The notes beneath the pieces are model-generated. The model saw only the letters and a list, made by a program, of their open reading frames with translations. It searched no databases and was not told the origin of the DNA. 37,175 nucleotides of DNA. It comes from Acidobacteriota bacterium (GTDB lineage: Bacteria; Acidobacteriota; Terriglobia; Acidiferrales; UBA7541). The translations under genes were made by a program, and so were the position numbers. Positions 22,664 through 32,927 of the stretch are shown piece after piece. The stretch is from the NCBI GenBank assembly GCA_003224175.1, contig QHYQ01000300.1, forward strand, positions 1 through 37,175. The letters run 5' to 3'. Numbering within the stretch: position 1 is the stretch's first letter; every line of letters starts with the position of its first letter.

Positions 22664-25600
22664 ATGAAGGGGAAACTGAGTCAGCTCCTAGCCGTCGGGT
22701 GTGTTCTTTTTCTTGGTGCGCTGATTTCGCTCCCGCTGAGAGCACAGGTAGCCGGTGCGACGCTTTCCGGCACCATCACGGATGCGCAGGGCGGAGCCAT
22801 TCCTAACGCCAAAGTCTCCGCTCGGAACACCGCAACCGGTATAACGACTGACACCACAACGAATGCCACCGGGTCATATAGCATCGTGAACCTGATTCCT
22901 GGGGACTACGAGGTGAACGTGTCGGCCCCGGGCTTCAGCACGATAGCTACCAAGGTGACGCTGACTGTCGGGGCGAAACAGGAGCTGAGCACTTCGCTGC
23001 AGATCGGCCAGGTCACTCAGGAAGTTCAGGTCACGGGTGTGGCGCCCATTGTTGAGACGACCAATGCCACGCTCAGCGGAGAAGTCCAGGGTACGCAGAT
23101 TGTGCAGTTACCCTTGAATGGTCGCGATTGGGCTCAGTTAGCTACCCTTCAACCTGGCGTGGCGCAAGTGCGACCTCACGAGGCAGTCGACGCCCCCGGA
23201 GGTTCCACGCGCGGATTGGGAATGCAAATGACCGTTGACGGAAATCGGCCCCAACAGAACGTCTACAGGCTCAATGGCGTGATCGTCAACGACTATTCCA
23301 ATGCGGGTCCGGGCAATGTACTCGGCGCAAACGTGGGTGTGGACGCGATTCAGGAATTCTCGGTCTTGACCAGCAACTATTCGGCGGAATACGGCTTTAC
23401 CTCGGGTGGGGTCATCAACGCGATCACGCGTTCAGGCACCAACACCCTTCACGGAAGCGTTTACGAGTTCGTGCGCAATGACGCCTTCGACGCGGCGGAT
23501 TTCTTTGACAGCGCCAATAATCGGCCGAAGGGGGAATTCCGCCGCAACCAGTTCGGAGCATCGGCAGGATGGAAGGTCCTGAAGGACAGGGCTTTCCTCT
23601 TTGGGGATTACGAGGGGCTGCGACAGGTGAAGGCAGTGTCCCAGACGGCAAAGACTCTAGCGCCCAACCTGAGGCTCGGCATCCTCAACGACCCTAAGAC
23701 CGGCCAGCCTCTGCCCGCAATCCCAACGACCGGAGGCACGTTTGGCAACGGATGCCCGTACGCCAACATGACAAATTTTGCACCCGGGCGGGCGTCTACC
23801 TGCATTGATAATACGATTGCGAAGATCATAGGCTCCACGGGCGGCTACGGTCTCGACCCCCTGCCAAACGACCCAGCCGGACTGATCGGACCTGGCAACA
23901 ACATCGGCAACTTCAATTCCAACGGCCTGCAAAGGGTGACCGACAACTATGGCACGGTCCGGGGCGACCTCAAGGTCTCGGACAAGGACAGCCTCTCGGG
24001 TAGTTGGTATCGGGATGCCTCGACGTGGACCAAGCCCGACGCCCTCAACCAGGGAATTGGCGGGTTCCAAGTTCCGCACAAGGCCTATTCCCTGGAGGAA
24101 AACCACATCTTCAGCTCGGCCATGGTTAATACCGCCCGATTGGCATACAGCAGATCAGACCTGGCGAGCCCAGCGATTTCGGACTCTAACCCGCTGGCGC
24201 TGGACACTAGCCTCGGTATGCTGCCTGGGTGTACAGCGCCAGGGGTCAGCGTTGGTTCCAACGGTCTATCAGTAAACAGCGCAACCGTTAACACGTTCGG
24301 GGGTTTTACCACCAATCCAGGTTTCTATGCCCAGACGGGAAGGCTTGAAGTTTTCGACGATGTCTCTCGGACGGCCGGCAAACACAGTTTGAAATTCGGT
24401 TTTATGTACCTCGACAACCACGATAACTGGGGACTGGGAGCCGGGTGCGGCGGTAGCGCATCCTTTAAGTCCGTAACTGATTTTCTTCAGAATATACCGT
24501 CCAAGGTCCGCATGCCCAGGCTTCCGCCTTTCGTTCCTCCGCCCACGACACACCATTACCGCTCCTCAGCTTTCGGCGGATATGTCCAGGACGACTGGAA
24601 GATGCGCTCCAATCTTACGGTAAATCTTGGCTTGCGCTACGAGATGCAAACCATTCCGAGCGAGACCCAGGGCAAGATCAACCAGTTGGAGACTCTGTGG
24701 CAAAATCCCGGAACTACTTGTGTGGCCGATTTTAGCGGCCTTGCTGCATGTTCTGGCTTTTATCATCAGGTCTTCCAGCACAACCCCACGCTAAAGAACT
24801 TTGAGCCGCGAATCGGTTTTGCTTGGGATCCGTTTCGCACGGGCAAGACCTCCGTGCGCGGGGGGATCGGCGTATTTGACGTCCTGCCCATGTCGTACAT
24901 GTTTGCGCTCAATTCTTTGCAGACCGCTCCTAACGGGGCCGAGATTGATCTTGTCGGTTGTGCAGTGGGCAAGCCGTGCGGCCAAGGCACTTACCCCTAT
25001 GGATTCCCCCCGCTGGCTCTCTCCGGACAGGGGTCTTCGAATAGCGGAAGCCTAAGATGGGGGTTTAACGAGCAATTCCCGAAACGCAATTACGTCTTTC
25101 AATGGAATCTTAACATCCAGAGGCAAGTGACGCAGAGCACATCGGTAACGCTCGCCTATTCAGGTTCGCGGGGGATCCACAATCCCTGGCAGACGGACGA
25201 TCTCAATATGGTGTTTCCCTATAGGACTTCGGCCGGCTGGCTATTTCCTAACCCTATCGGCAGCGGATGTATGGACCTGGCAGGCAACACTTTCGCAGCA
25301 CCAGATTGCCGCGGGACCGACGTGGCTCTTGGCCTTTCACCTACCTTCAACGACAACCCGACGGGCATCGTACCCGGGTTACTGATCAACCCACACGGTG
25401 GCGCTCAAATTCAGTCCACCATTTTCCAAGCCCAGTCCTGGTACAACGCTCTGCAGGTGAGGGTTGACAAGCGCATGAGCCACGGTTTCCAGATGGGTGG
25501 TTCGTTTACTTGGGGTAAGTCGATTGATACCACTTCCAGCAGCTTCGCCGGCGACAACTATTCCAACAATATATCCCCTGTCGTCCCTTGGTGGGACCTG

Positions 25601-26136
25601 ACCATAGTCAAAGGCCTGTCGGACTTCAATGTCTCCCGCAACCTAGTCATTAACGGCCTGTGGCAGGTTCCGACACCGGCGTCGTTCGCCGGGCCCATGG
25701 GATGGATAGCTCGAGGCTGGGGACTAGGAGGAGTCTTCGAAGCAAGCGACGGTACTCCTATGTGGCCGCTGGATGGCGTCGATGGAGACCCGATGGGGCA
25801 AATCAACGGTGCACCCATTGCTATACCAGATCTTGTTCCTGGGTGCGCCACAACTGATCCATCGTCAGGGCGCCATGGCCTTCTCCAATACATCAACCCC
25901 AATTGCTTTACCAATGCCGTTGCGCCGAGTGCGGCCTTTTTTAATGCCGCTCCTCCCTTCGGTTGCGAGCGGAGATGTTCAATCTCCTGAATCGTGCTAA
26001 CTTTGCAGCGGTTCCTACTAACAACCTCGAGCCGCTTGACTCGACCGGATCGGCGGTTGGAAAGTTCGGCAGGCTCGATGCCCCCTTGCAGGTGCCGAAT
26101 AGGGAGATCCAGTTTGCGCTGAAACTCATTTGGTAA
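22664..26136 (+). pseudogene. Oar-like TonB-dependent receptor with frameshifted C-terminus
   Basis: ATG 22664 follows AGGAGGTG and a signal peptide ends SLPLRAQ. Residues 30-110 form a carboxypeptidase-regulatory domain (ATLSGTITDAQGGAIPNAKV), then a plug (IVQLPLNGRDWAQLATLQPG; SNYSAEYGFTSGGVINAITR) and a large outer-membrane barrel, the usual plan of Oar-like receptors of about 1,100-1,200 residues. The first frame ends at 25990 after AFFNAAPPFG plus unrelated residues. A second frame then reads RLRAEMFNLLNRANFAAVP and ends NREIQFALKLIW, stop 26134-26136, the normal family terminus with its final aromatic residue. By memory of relatives, some 40-50 residues between these points are missing. 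Without the terminal strands in frame the barrel would not assemble. Confidence 0.75.
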
Positions 26137-26159
26137 GTTGTTAGATGCCAAGTCGCTCA

Positions 26160-26197
26160 GCGGGAAGGAATCAGGCAGAGCCCTGGTTCCTTCCTGT
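26160..26197 (+). terminator. Strong hairpin behind the receptor gene
   Basis: Bases 26160-26175 pair with 26182-26197 over 16 consecutive positions (core GGAAGGAA / TTCCTTCC and CAGG / CCTG, a few G-U pairs) with a six-base loop. It starts 24 bases after the receptor stop. No long T-run follows, so it may act as a terminator with Rho or as a 3' stabiliser. Confidence 0.55.
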
Positions 26198-26523
26198 CTT
26201 GAAGCAGTTCGGGTGGATTCACGAGATAAGCTGCAACATCGAAAATGAGCTCATCGTTGGCGAGTTGCCGAACTGGCGTATGCAGAAGTAAGGGTGCAAA
26301 GTGGCTCGACTAACGTGTCTTCACGTTAAAGACGTTGAGGACCACGGAAATGTTGGAGCGCATATCTGAACGCCACACACGAAATGCCTTTGCGGAGGTC
26401 CCTTAGAGCGGTCGCGGCCGCCCGAGCCTTGCCTCGGTCCCTTACTGCAGGCAAAATTCCTCGTGTTAGCGAACGCCCCGAATCCGTGACGACTCTGTGC
26501 TCGTAGCTCGCGAGGCTCTCCAA
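26198..26523. other. Convergent intergenic region, no gene recognised
   Basis: About 325 bases between the hairpin and the end of the GYD gene. The reverse-strand frame 26326-26523 has no ribosome site and no familiar motif. Nothing else was identified. Confidence 0.45.
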
Positions 26524-26844
26524 TTACCGACCCGGTGCGCTGTAGCTGACGCTCTTTTTCGACGCTTTATCGACTTCCTCCGGCGTCAAGAGAATGGTAG
26601 TTTTCACGGCAACGGCCCCGCTTGCGTTGACCGCCAGCGCGACAGCAGCCACGCTCACATGATCTGGGACGTCGACGATAACGTACGCATCATACTTGCC
26701 GAAAGCAAAATAGAACGCCTCCAACTTTCCACCGACAGCCTTTACGGCTTCCTCCGCTGCCTTGCGTCTTTTCGACCCGCCGTCTTTCATGAGCCCTTTT
26801 GTACCTTCCGCCGAATAGGAAGCTTCCCAGAGGTATTTGGGCAT
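26524..26844 (-). CDS. GYD domain protein
   Basis: The product is 106 residues from ATG 26844 with GGAGG nine bases upstream. It begins MPKYLWEASYSAEGTKGLMK and continues RRKAAEEAVKAVGGKLEAFY, FAFGKYDAYVIVDVPDHVSV and TTILLTPEEVDKA. The FGxYDxxxxVDxPD stretch corresponds to the GYD motif; here the Gly-Tyr-Asp order is GKYD. GYD proteins are small, soluble ferredoxin-like dimers of unknown function, common in soil and plant-associated bacteria. It stands alone between a receptor gene and a secreted hypothetical. Confidence 0.85.
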   Translation of the reverse strand: MPKYLWEASYSAEGTKGLMKDGGSKRRKAAEEAVKAVGGKLEAFYFAFGKYDAYVIVDVPDHVSVAAVALAVNASGAVAVKTTILLTPEEVDKASKKSVSYSAPGR

Positions 26845-27035
26845 AGTGCCTCCATGTCAAGAGAGTTCCGCATATTGTAATTGCTTTTGGCTCCCGGGCG
26901 TATTCATGCATAACGGGCGGACTGGACGGCAAGGTCCGCGGGCAACTGAAGAGCGGTACTGATTCGATCGTTGTTTGAATCGTGGTTTGACGGTGATGCG
27001 AGAACAGAATCGTTAATTCCGAAGCGAACAACCGT

Positions 27036-28055
27036 TCATGGAGTTCCCGGAACGCTTGTGGCCGGCGGCATGGGAGTGTTCGCGACGGGCATCAAAGTCT
27101 TGAAAAGGTCAGGCAGGTTCGTGGGATGGTAATCGGCAGGCACTGCGAAGATCGAATCGTCGAGCGAGGCATCAGAAATCTCCACGGCCTCGGTGTTCGT
27201 TTCGGCAAAGGGAGCGTCGGCGTCGAAGCCGGCCGGGGGCTGCTGCCCCTGTGCCCGCAGCAACTGTGCGAGTCTTGCCATGATGGGCATGTAAATCTCG
27301 CTATGAGTTTTCAACATCGGCGAATTGTTTTTCGAAAAATAATCGAGCATCGGCGCGGAGCTCGCGCCAAAGCCAGGCAGGTTGCCGAGGATCTGTTGCA
27401 TCATGGCCGCCGGATTCATCAAACGGGTGGGAGAGATGTGGGCCGCCCACTCGCGCAATGCCGGCACCCGGAGAACCTCGGGTGAAGCGGCGGTCCAGAC
27501 TTGCATCACCATTTTCATTACGGTCACGATTTCACCGGGCTTGAACATCCCTGGCGGTAAGGGCAGATCGGCCGGCACAGGCAGTTCGACTGTGAGGGTC
27601 AATTCGCTTTCCTCAACTTGCACGCCCAGAATCATGTCCGTGCGTCCGGTTTTTCGGACCGAGAAGTTCGACTTTACCGATTCCAGGATCTTTTGGGCGG
27701 CGGGCGGCATTGGAGGCATCTGTGGCAGGGCAGCGCCGATTTCGCCCGGAAAGTCTTTCATGTACACCGTAGCGAAAACCTTACGCGCGGCGTCAATCAG
27801 CGTGATCTGCTGTGTGGTGAAGTCCAGCACCGACGTGACCAGGCCGACGTTGGAGTATCCTTTGTCTCCCTTGATTTGAATGATGAACATGGGAGGGAAG
27901 GGCGCTTTCTGGTTGCCGGAGATCTGCTGCGCGATGCCTGGAGGCAAGGCCGAACCCATCTTGAAGTCGGTCTTATAGCGAACGGTCACGTCGGCGTTCA
28001 GGACCGGTGCCGCAGACAATAAAAGCAGCAAGATCAAACCGCGGATTGATCGCAT
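27036..28055 (-). CDS. Secreted hypothetical protein
   Basis: The 339-residue product has a signal peptide (MRSIRGLILLLLLSAAPVLN, then AD) and no other membrane segment. The first 130 mature residues look like a beta sheet domain (VTVRYKTDFKMGSALPPG; FIIQIKGDKGYSNVGLVTSV; TQQITLIDAARKVFATVYMK), somewhat like the DUF4412 or LolA-like idea of a periplasmic shell, but I would not assign it. Pro/Met-rich linkers (PQMPPMPPAAQ; PPGMF; NTPMPPATSVPG) divide the protein. Met-rich segments can bind copper in periplasmic proteins; there is no stronger reason to claim this here. It is the last gene before the convergently placed GYD gene on the same strand. Confidence 0.7.
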   Translation of the reverse strand: MRSIRGLILLLLLSAAPVLNADVTVRYKTDFKMGSALPPGIAQQISGNQKAPFPPMFIIQIKGDKGYSNVGLVTSVLDFTTQQITLIDAARKVFATVYMKDFPGEIGAALPQMPPMPPAAQKILESVKSNFSVRKTGRTDMILGVQVEESELTLTVELPVPADLPLPPGMFKPGEIVTVMKMVMQVWTAASPEVLRVPALREWAAHISPTRLMNPAAMMQQILGNLPGFGASSAPMLDYFSKNNSPMLKTHSEIYMPIMARLAQLLRAQGQQPPAGFDADAPFAETNTEAVEISDASLDDSIFAVPADYHPTNLPDLFKTLMPVANTPMPPATSVPGTP

Positions 28056-28205
28056 GGGGTGGCCGCCTGATCGCCGCCAGGTTTAGTACCTGCACACACC
28101 GGGCGGCGGAGTCGCTCTTTGCATAATATGCTGTTTCCGGAGAGCGGCTCGGTCAAACGAGTATCGCTCGCGGCGTTAGAGTAACGCCGTGAGGAAAGAC
28201 GAACC

Positions 28206-28953
28206 TCAGCCGAGGAAACTACCCAGCTCGGACAGAAGCATGTCCGGTATTTCTTCGGCGATGAAATGGCTGCTCGGAAGCGGTTTGCCGGAGACGTTGG
28301 AAGCCCGCTCTCGCCACGCCTCGAGGACGTTGAACTGTCGATGCATGGCGCCTTTTTCAGCCCACAGCGCCAAGACCGGACAACCGATTTTGCGTTGCAG
28401 GTCCGCATCGTCGTGAGTGAGGTCGATCGAAGCGCCCGCGCGGTAATCCTCGCAGGTCGCGTGAATCATCGCAGGAGTGCGGAATGAGCGCAGATATTCG
28501 GCAAAGGCGTCTTTGTTGATTGCGTCAGGAGGAACCGCATTGAACCGCGATTTGAGCCAGAACTCGGCGCTATTGCCGATCATTGTCTCTGGCAGCGGTT
28601 CCGGTTGCCGCCGGTTTTCCGCTATCCCCGTAGCCGCGAAGATCGGCCGCCACGACCGTGAATTTTCCCGCCAATTGAGGGGCGACCTTGCGCCACATGA
28701 TGTGCGTTTCCGGATAACCGTGGAGAAGCAAAAGCGGCGGGCCACTCCCGGCGGTCACAAAGTTGATGGTGGCGCCTGAGGTCTTCTTTGTGAGTTGCTT
28801 GAACCCGGGAAAAAATTCAGATGCAGCACCGTTTCGATCGGTTTGTTCCGAGAAGCGATCCGCACGAGCGCGCACATCCCCAGCTGAAAGAATGCTGCCG
28901 AGGCCGAGCGCTGCTGCCTTCTTGAGGAGATCTCGACGGGTATCGTCACCCAT
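28206..28953 (-). pseudogene. Tat-exported alpha/beta hydrolase (haloacetate-dehalogenase-like), broken
   Basis: From ATG 28953 (GGAGG upstream) a twin-arginine leader [16 protein letters not shown] is followed by the hydrolase start [20 protein letters not shown] and [16 protein letters not shown]. The frame then derails and stops near 28570. Another frame carries the family's second half: [58 protein letters not shown] and the catalytic His in PLPSSHFIAEEIPDML, ending at 28206. The region with the nucleophile elbow (GHDRG/GHNRG in relatives) is absent, about 85-90 residues by memory of the family. The junction is near 28605-28615. The product cannot be active. Confidence 0.75.
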
Positions 28954-29011
28954 AAACGACCCTCCTGAGTCTCCCTAGGTACACCTTCACCCGCCCGGAT
29001 GCAAGGCGGGA

Positions 29012-30874
29012 TTATAGGAGACGCTTGGTTAGCGTGTTTTTCTGTGCTGCCGGCGGCACGATTGCGGGCATGGAATCCTCCCAGCGGCTATAGGTGAGCG
29101 CGTGCTGGTCGGAGCCATCCGCCTTCATGATGAAGATCTGCGCGAAGGGCTGGAAGGAATTGTCGTATAGCGGCGCTTCATCCTTGAAGCCATAGCGGCC
29201 GCTGGACCAGAGAATATACTTCCCGTCTGGGGACCACGAAGAGTGGCTGTCGTTCCCCGGCGTTGTGGTTAGTCGTTTGACGTTGGTGCCGTCCGGGCGC
29301 ATGGTGAAGATGTCGTAGTCCAATGTCTTTGCGTCGCGTCGCGTGAAGGTGATCAGGTCGCCGCTGGGCGAATAGGCAGGAAAATTATCCAATTCCGTGG
29401 TCAGTGTTTTGGTCGAGCCATCGCTAAGATTCAACACTCGCAGGCCGTACTCGCCGGCTCCCCAAACACGGTAGATGATCTGCTTTCCATCCGGCGACCA
29501 AGTGGGAAATCCGCTATTGGGCAGGCCTTTGGTGAGATCCTTGGATTGCTGCGAGCCATCCGCACGCACCATCATCAATTTGGCCGGGGTGGTCTCCCGC
29601 GCACCGAAAAAGCCGCCGAATCCGAAGGCGATCCACTGCCCGTCGGGAGACCAAGTGGGCACGAAGGCCGCTCCATTCTTGTCCGAGAAAACCACTTTCT
29701 TGCCGGAACCGTCTGCGTTCATGACCGAGATCGAAGCCGCCGCCGTCGTGGCCAGGGTCCTGATGTCACTGATGGCCAACTTCCCGTCGCGGGAAAACCT
29801 GGGGAAGACGTCGGTATACTGAACCTCCATATCCGGATCCCAGCTATAGAGGGCCTGATTCTGCGGTCGCGCCGTAAAATCCACCTTCTGATACACAACC
29901 TGCTTGCCATCGGGCGACCAGGCCGGATTGCGTACTGCTCCCTTTACTCCCGCTCCGCCTGAGGTAAAGGCTAGTCCGGCATTCGGCCCCGCCTTGATGA
30001 GATAGGCAATTCGATCCGCGCTCAAGTACTGCGGTCCTACTTTCAGGCCGGGACCCGCCGTGTGCTCTACTCTGGCGCCGGTGGCCACGTCCACGGAGAC
30101 GATCTGCGACGTCACCATGCCCTGCGCGTAAATGCGGGCCGCGAAGGTATGCGCGGTGGGCAGTTCGTAAAACGCCACTCGCTTGCTATCGGGCGACCAC
30201 TTGGGTGATCCGGTGGAAACGCCGTCCTGCATCGTCAATCTGCGCAACCCCTGCCTGTCCGGATGAATGATGTATATGCTCAACTCTTGCGGATGCTCCC
30301 AACCCGGCTGGGGAAATTCGTGCGGCTTGAAATCGAAATTTCGGTCCGAGGAGAACGCGATCCATTGGCCGTCGGGCGACCATGAAGGCCGGAAAAAGCC
30401 GTCCAACTTGCCCGCCGGGGCCTGCAATGCCGGCGCGCCAGTTAAATTGCGCAGCTTGCGCGTCGTCAGATCCATTATCCAGATGTTGGCCGTATGGGCG
30501 CCGCGCGTCGAGACGAACGCAATTTGATTTCCGTCCGGAGAAAATGCCGCCTGATCGTCAAGAGCCGGGTCGTCGGTGAGGCGCTCGAGTCCCGAGCCAT
30601 CCAAGCGCACGCGATAGAGATCGGCCTCGCCGGAGCCGTTGCGCTCGGAAGTAAACACGATCCATTTGCCGTCTGGCGAGAATGATGCGTTGTAGTCGAA
30701 TCCGGAGGAGGAAAACAACGGATGTTCGCTGGAGCCGTCAGCGTTGGCGATGTAGAGCGTCATTTGCGAAGGCCCCAAACGATTCATGAGCATCGTCTGC
30801 TTGGGCCCAGCAGACAGCGATAAGGCGGCTGCGAATGCGAAGGCAAAAGAGAGGACCACGACCTTCGTTTTCAT
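29012..30874 (-). CDS. Secreted TolB/PD40 beta-propeller protein
   Basis: ATG 30874 has GGAGG upstream and a signal peptide (VVVLSFAFAFAAALSLSAG); the frame extends further upstream without such features. The 620-residue product contains about ten PD40/WD40-like repeats of the form FSPDGKWIVFTSERNGSGEA, SPDGNQIAFVSTRG, PSWSPDGQWIAFSSDRNFDF and SSWSPDGKYILWSSGRYGFK, as in TolB and the propeller of prolyl oligopeptidases. No peptidase domain follows the propeller. It should be periplasmic and bind a protein or peptide; the partner is unknown. It is divergent from the secreted protein gene at 31187. Confidence 0.85.
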   Translation of the reverse strand: MKTKVVVLSFAFAFAAALSLSAGPKQTMLMNRLGPSQMTLYIANADGSSEHPLFSSSGFDYNASFSPDGKWIVFTSERNGSGEADLYRVRLDGSGLERLTDDPALDDQAAFSPDGNQIAFVSTRGAHTANIWIMDLTTRKLRNLTGAPALQAPAGKLDGFFRPSWSPDGQWIAFSSDRNFDFKPHEFPQPGWEHPQELSIYIIHPDRQGLRRLTMQDGVSTGSPKWSPDSKRVAFYELPTAHTFAARIYAQGMVTSQIVSVDVATGARVEHTAGPGLKVGPQYLSADRIAYLIKAGPNAGLAFTSGGAGVKGAVRNPAWSPDGKQVVYQKVDFTARPQNQALYSWDPDMEVQYTDVFPRFSRDGKLAISDIRTLATTAAASISVMNADGSGKKVVFSDKNGAAFVPTWSPDGQWIAFGFGGFFGARETTPAKLMMVRADGSQQSKDLTKGLPNSGFPTWSPDGKQIIYRVWGAGEYGLRVLNLSDGSTKTLTTELDNFPAYSPSGDLITFTRRDAKTLDYDIFTMRPDGTNVKRLTTTPGNDSHSSWSPDGKYILWSSGRYGFKDEAPLYDNSFQPFAQIFIMKADGSDQHALTYSRWEDSMPAIVPPAAQKNTLTKRLL

Positions 30875-31186
30875 CCTAGACCTCCAAGAGACAGGGACAG
30901 TTTTGGACCCGAGACGGAGTATGGGCATTGTACCGCACTCCGGGCGCGCGGCGAGGGCATGTGGCGAACGCAGGCGCCGCCAGGCAAATGACCCGCGACC
31001 GCGGGAGGCTGCCGATTGACACTCGATGGATACGATCCTAGACTTCTCCCTAGTTGCCTGCCGTGGAGCATCGCTTGATGCCAAGTGGGCTTGGAGACGT
31101 GCTATGGGTTTGCTAGCCGCTGATGGAGCCGACTCCCATTGTCGGATATGATGACCGATCGGGAAGCCAGTCGAGGAGGAAGCCAC
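30875..31186. other. 312-base divergent intergenic region
   Basis: It holds the upstream regions of the PD40 gene (left) and of the HDLSG.W-type gene at 31187 (right). One good forward promoter candidate is listed separately. No gene or RNA was recognised. Confidence 0.5.
31016..31044 (+). promoter_or_regulatory. Candidate sigma-70 type promoter upstream of the 31187 gene
   Basis: A perfect TTGACA (31016-31021) is 17 bases from TAGACT (31039-31044), which matches 4 of 6 consensus bases. The 5' leader to the ATG at 31187 would be about 135 bases. Confidence 0.4.
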
Positions 31187-32293
31187 ATGTACAATCGTTC
31201 TAGTCTTCCACTGACCGGTGTAGGGATCGCCTTGGCGATCGTTTTGTTCATGCCAACATTCGTTGGGGCGCAGTCGTCAGGTGCGGTCAGGAACGCCGAC
31301 GCGAAAGCGGCCAAAAAGAGCCCGCCGACGGCGGCAAGCACAAAGCCCTGGACGCTTCCTCGTACACCGGACGGCCAGCCGGACCTGCAGGGATATTGGA
31401 CGAGCCTCAGCTTTACGCCTATGGAGCGTCCGGCGAAATACGGCGGGAGAGAGTTTTTGACAGATGAAGAACAGGCTCAAATTTACAAAGAGGGCATACA
31501 ACACAGTTACGAGTTCACCTTTGACGATCTTGCAGAGACTCCGGTTTATGACTCCACCGTGTACGCGCTCAGCGCTTGGCAACACGGAGTCGCACCAAAC
31601 CGCCGATCGTCACTCGTAGTGGATCCGCCCGATGGCAAAATTCCTCCCGTCACAGCGGAGGCGGCGAAGGCAAGGGCGGCTGCGCGGAAAGCCGGCCCCA
31701 ACCAGGACTACGCGAATCCCAACGCACCGGTGAAAGCCGATGTCGCCGAGGACTTGAATTTGGGCGAGCGCTGCCTCTTCTTTGGCAACCCGCCAATTCT
31801 TCCCGGCGGGTACGACAGCGATTTTCACATCGTCCAGAGTCCGGGATATGTGCTGATTGAATACGATCGCGACAGCGAGACACGCATCATTCCCCTGGAC
31901 GGGAGCCCGCACCTATCGTCAAATATCCGCCAATGGCACGGCGATTCGCGCGGCCATTGGAAGGGCAATACCCTGGTCGTGGAGACCACCAATTTCCGGC
32001 CTGGCGCCACGTTTCAAAACGCCAACGCCAAGACCCTGAAAATTACCGAGTACTTTACGCGCACGGATCAAAACACCATCGAGTACAAGTTCACGATCGA
32101 CGACCCGGCCACGTGGACGAGATCCTGGTCGGCCATAGTTCCCTTGGGCGCCATGAAGGGGCCGATGTTCGAGTACGCGTGCACCGAAGGGAATGAAGAT
32201 ATCGTTAACATCCTGGCGGGAGCTCGCGCGACCGAAAAGGCCGCGGCCGAAAAGGCCAAGGGCACGCCGGGAGTCCCGATCTCGCAGAAATAG
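31187..32293 (+). CDS. Secreted 'HDLSG.W' family protein, longer variant (copy 2)
   Basis: ATG 31187 is preceded by GAGGAGGA and starts a signal peptide (LTGVGIALAIVLFMPTFVGA). The 368-residue product begins RTPDGQPDLQGYWTS, the counterpart of HDLSG.W in the shorter paralogues. It shares the middle Cys motif CLFFGNPPI (CxxxGxP), RQWHGDSRGHWKGNTLVVET for the G.S.G.W....L.V.T core, ITEYFTRTDQNTIEYKFTID followed by DPATWTRSW, and a late Cys in EYACTEGNEDI. This subtype is very common in Acidobacteriota genomes; no function is known to me. It is followed after 73 bases by a DUF6152 gene, repeating the order seen at 3937-5267. Confidence 0.85.
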   Translation: MYNRSSLPLTGVGIALAIVLFMPTFVGAQSSGAVRNADAKAAKKSPPTAASTKPWTLPRTPDGQPDLQGYWTSLSFTPMERPAKYGGREFLTDEEQAQIYKEGIQHSYEFTFDDLAETPVYDSTVYALSAWQHGVAPNRRSSLVVDPPDGKIPPVTAEAAKARAAARKAGPNQDYANPNAPVKADVAEDLNLGERCLFFGNPPILPGGYDSDFHIVQSPGYVLIEYDRDSETRIIPLDGSPHLSSNIRQWHGDSRGHWKGNTLVVETTNFRPGATFQNANAKTLKITEYFTRTDQNTIEYKFTIDDPATWTRSWSAIVPLGAMKGPMFEYACTEGNEDIVNILAGARATEKAAAEKAKGTPGVPISQK

Positions 32294-32366
32294 GCGAGTC
32301 TCACAAGCAATTCGGCCTTGGGTAAGAGATTCGGTAAGACGTTTTTTTCATATGGAGGCTATCGCA

Positions 32367-32810
32367 ATGCGCAATCGGCATATTCTGGTGCTGGTTCTCG
32401 CCGTGGGCCTTCTGATCGCCGTGGCTCCTCTATTCGCGCATCACGCGAACGCGGTGTTCGATACCGAGAGAAGAGTTACGGTTAAGGGGACCGTCGTGGC
32501 ATGGTTATGGGCCAATCCCCATTGCCTTCTGAGATTCGACGTCACGGATGACAAGGGCGAAGTGGCCCATTGGGTTGGCGAGACTCAAGCTCCGATCAAC
32601 ATGATCGGAAATGGATGGAGGAGCGACTCGTTTAAGTCTGGGGATGAAGTCACCGTCACCCTCGAACCGCTGAGGAACGGCAAACCTGGCGGAAGCATGC
32701 TTTCTGTCGTCTTCGCTGATGGTAAGGTCTTAAATACACGATCGTCAGGCATCTACAAGCCTGACGCCTCCAAACCCGACGAGCGCAAACCCGAAGAAGA
32801 TCCCAAATAG
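32367..32810 (+). CDS. DUF6152 family secreted protein, copy 2
   Basis: I choose ATG 32367 because GGAGG lies 9 bases upstream; ATG 32352 would place that site inside the gene. The 147-residue product has a signal peptide ending APLFA, so mature His25-His26 (HHANAVFD). It keeps VTVKGTVVAWLWANPHC, then AHWVGETQAP, WRSDSFKSGDEVTVTL and a DGK near the end. The C-terminus carries an extra charged tail (KPDASKPDERKPEEDPK) not present in copy 1, otherwise they are close relatives. It is the second gene of the pair begun at 31187. Confidence 0.85.
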   Translation: MRNRHILVLVLAVGLLIAVAPLFAHHANAVFDTERRVTVKGTVVAWLWANPHCLLRFDVTDDKGEVAHWVGETQAPINMIGNGWRSDSFKSGDEVTVTLEPLRNGKPGGSMLSVVFADGKVLNTRSSGIYKPDASKPDERKPEEDPK

Positions 32811-32927
32811 TAAGCGCGCCTCGGGGTAAAAACCAGGAGCAGTCTCATAATCACGTGCCAGCCGAATTTGAGGGTGTGCAGCGAGCGAGAAAACTGAAGC
32901 GGGTTTCAATCTGAGAGGCATCTCCCG

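Noticed and set aside
29475-29962. Forward frames over the PD40 gene
   Set aside because: Shadows of the repeated PD40 codons on the opposite strand.
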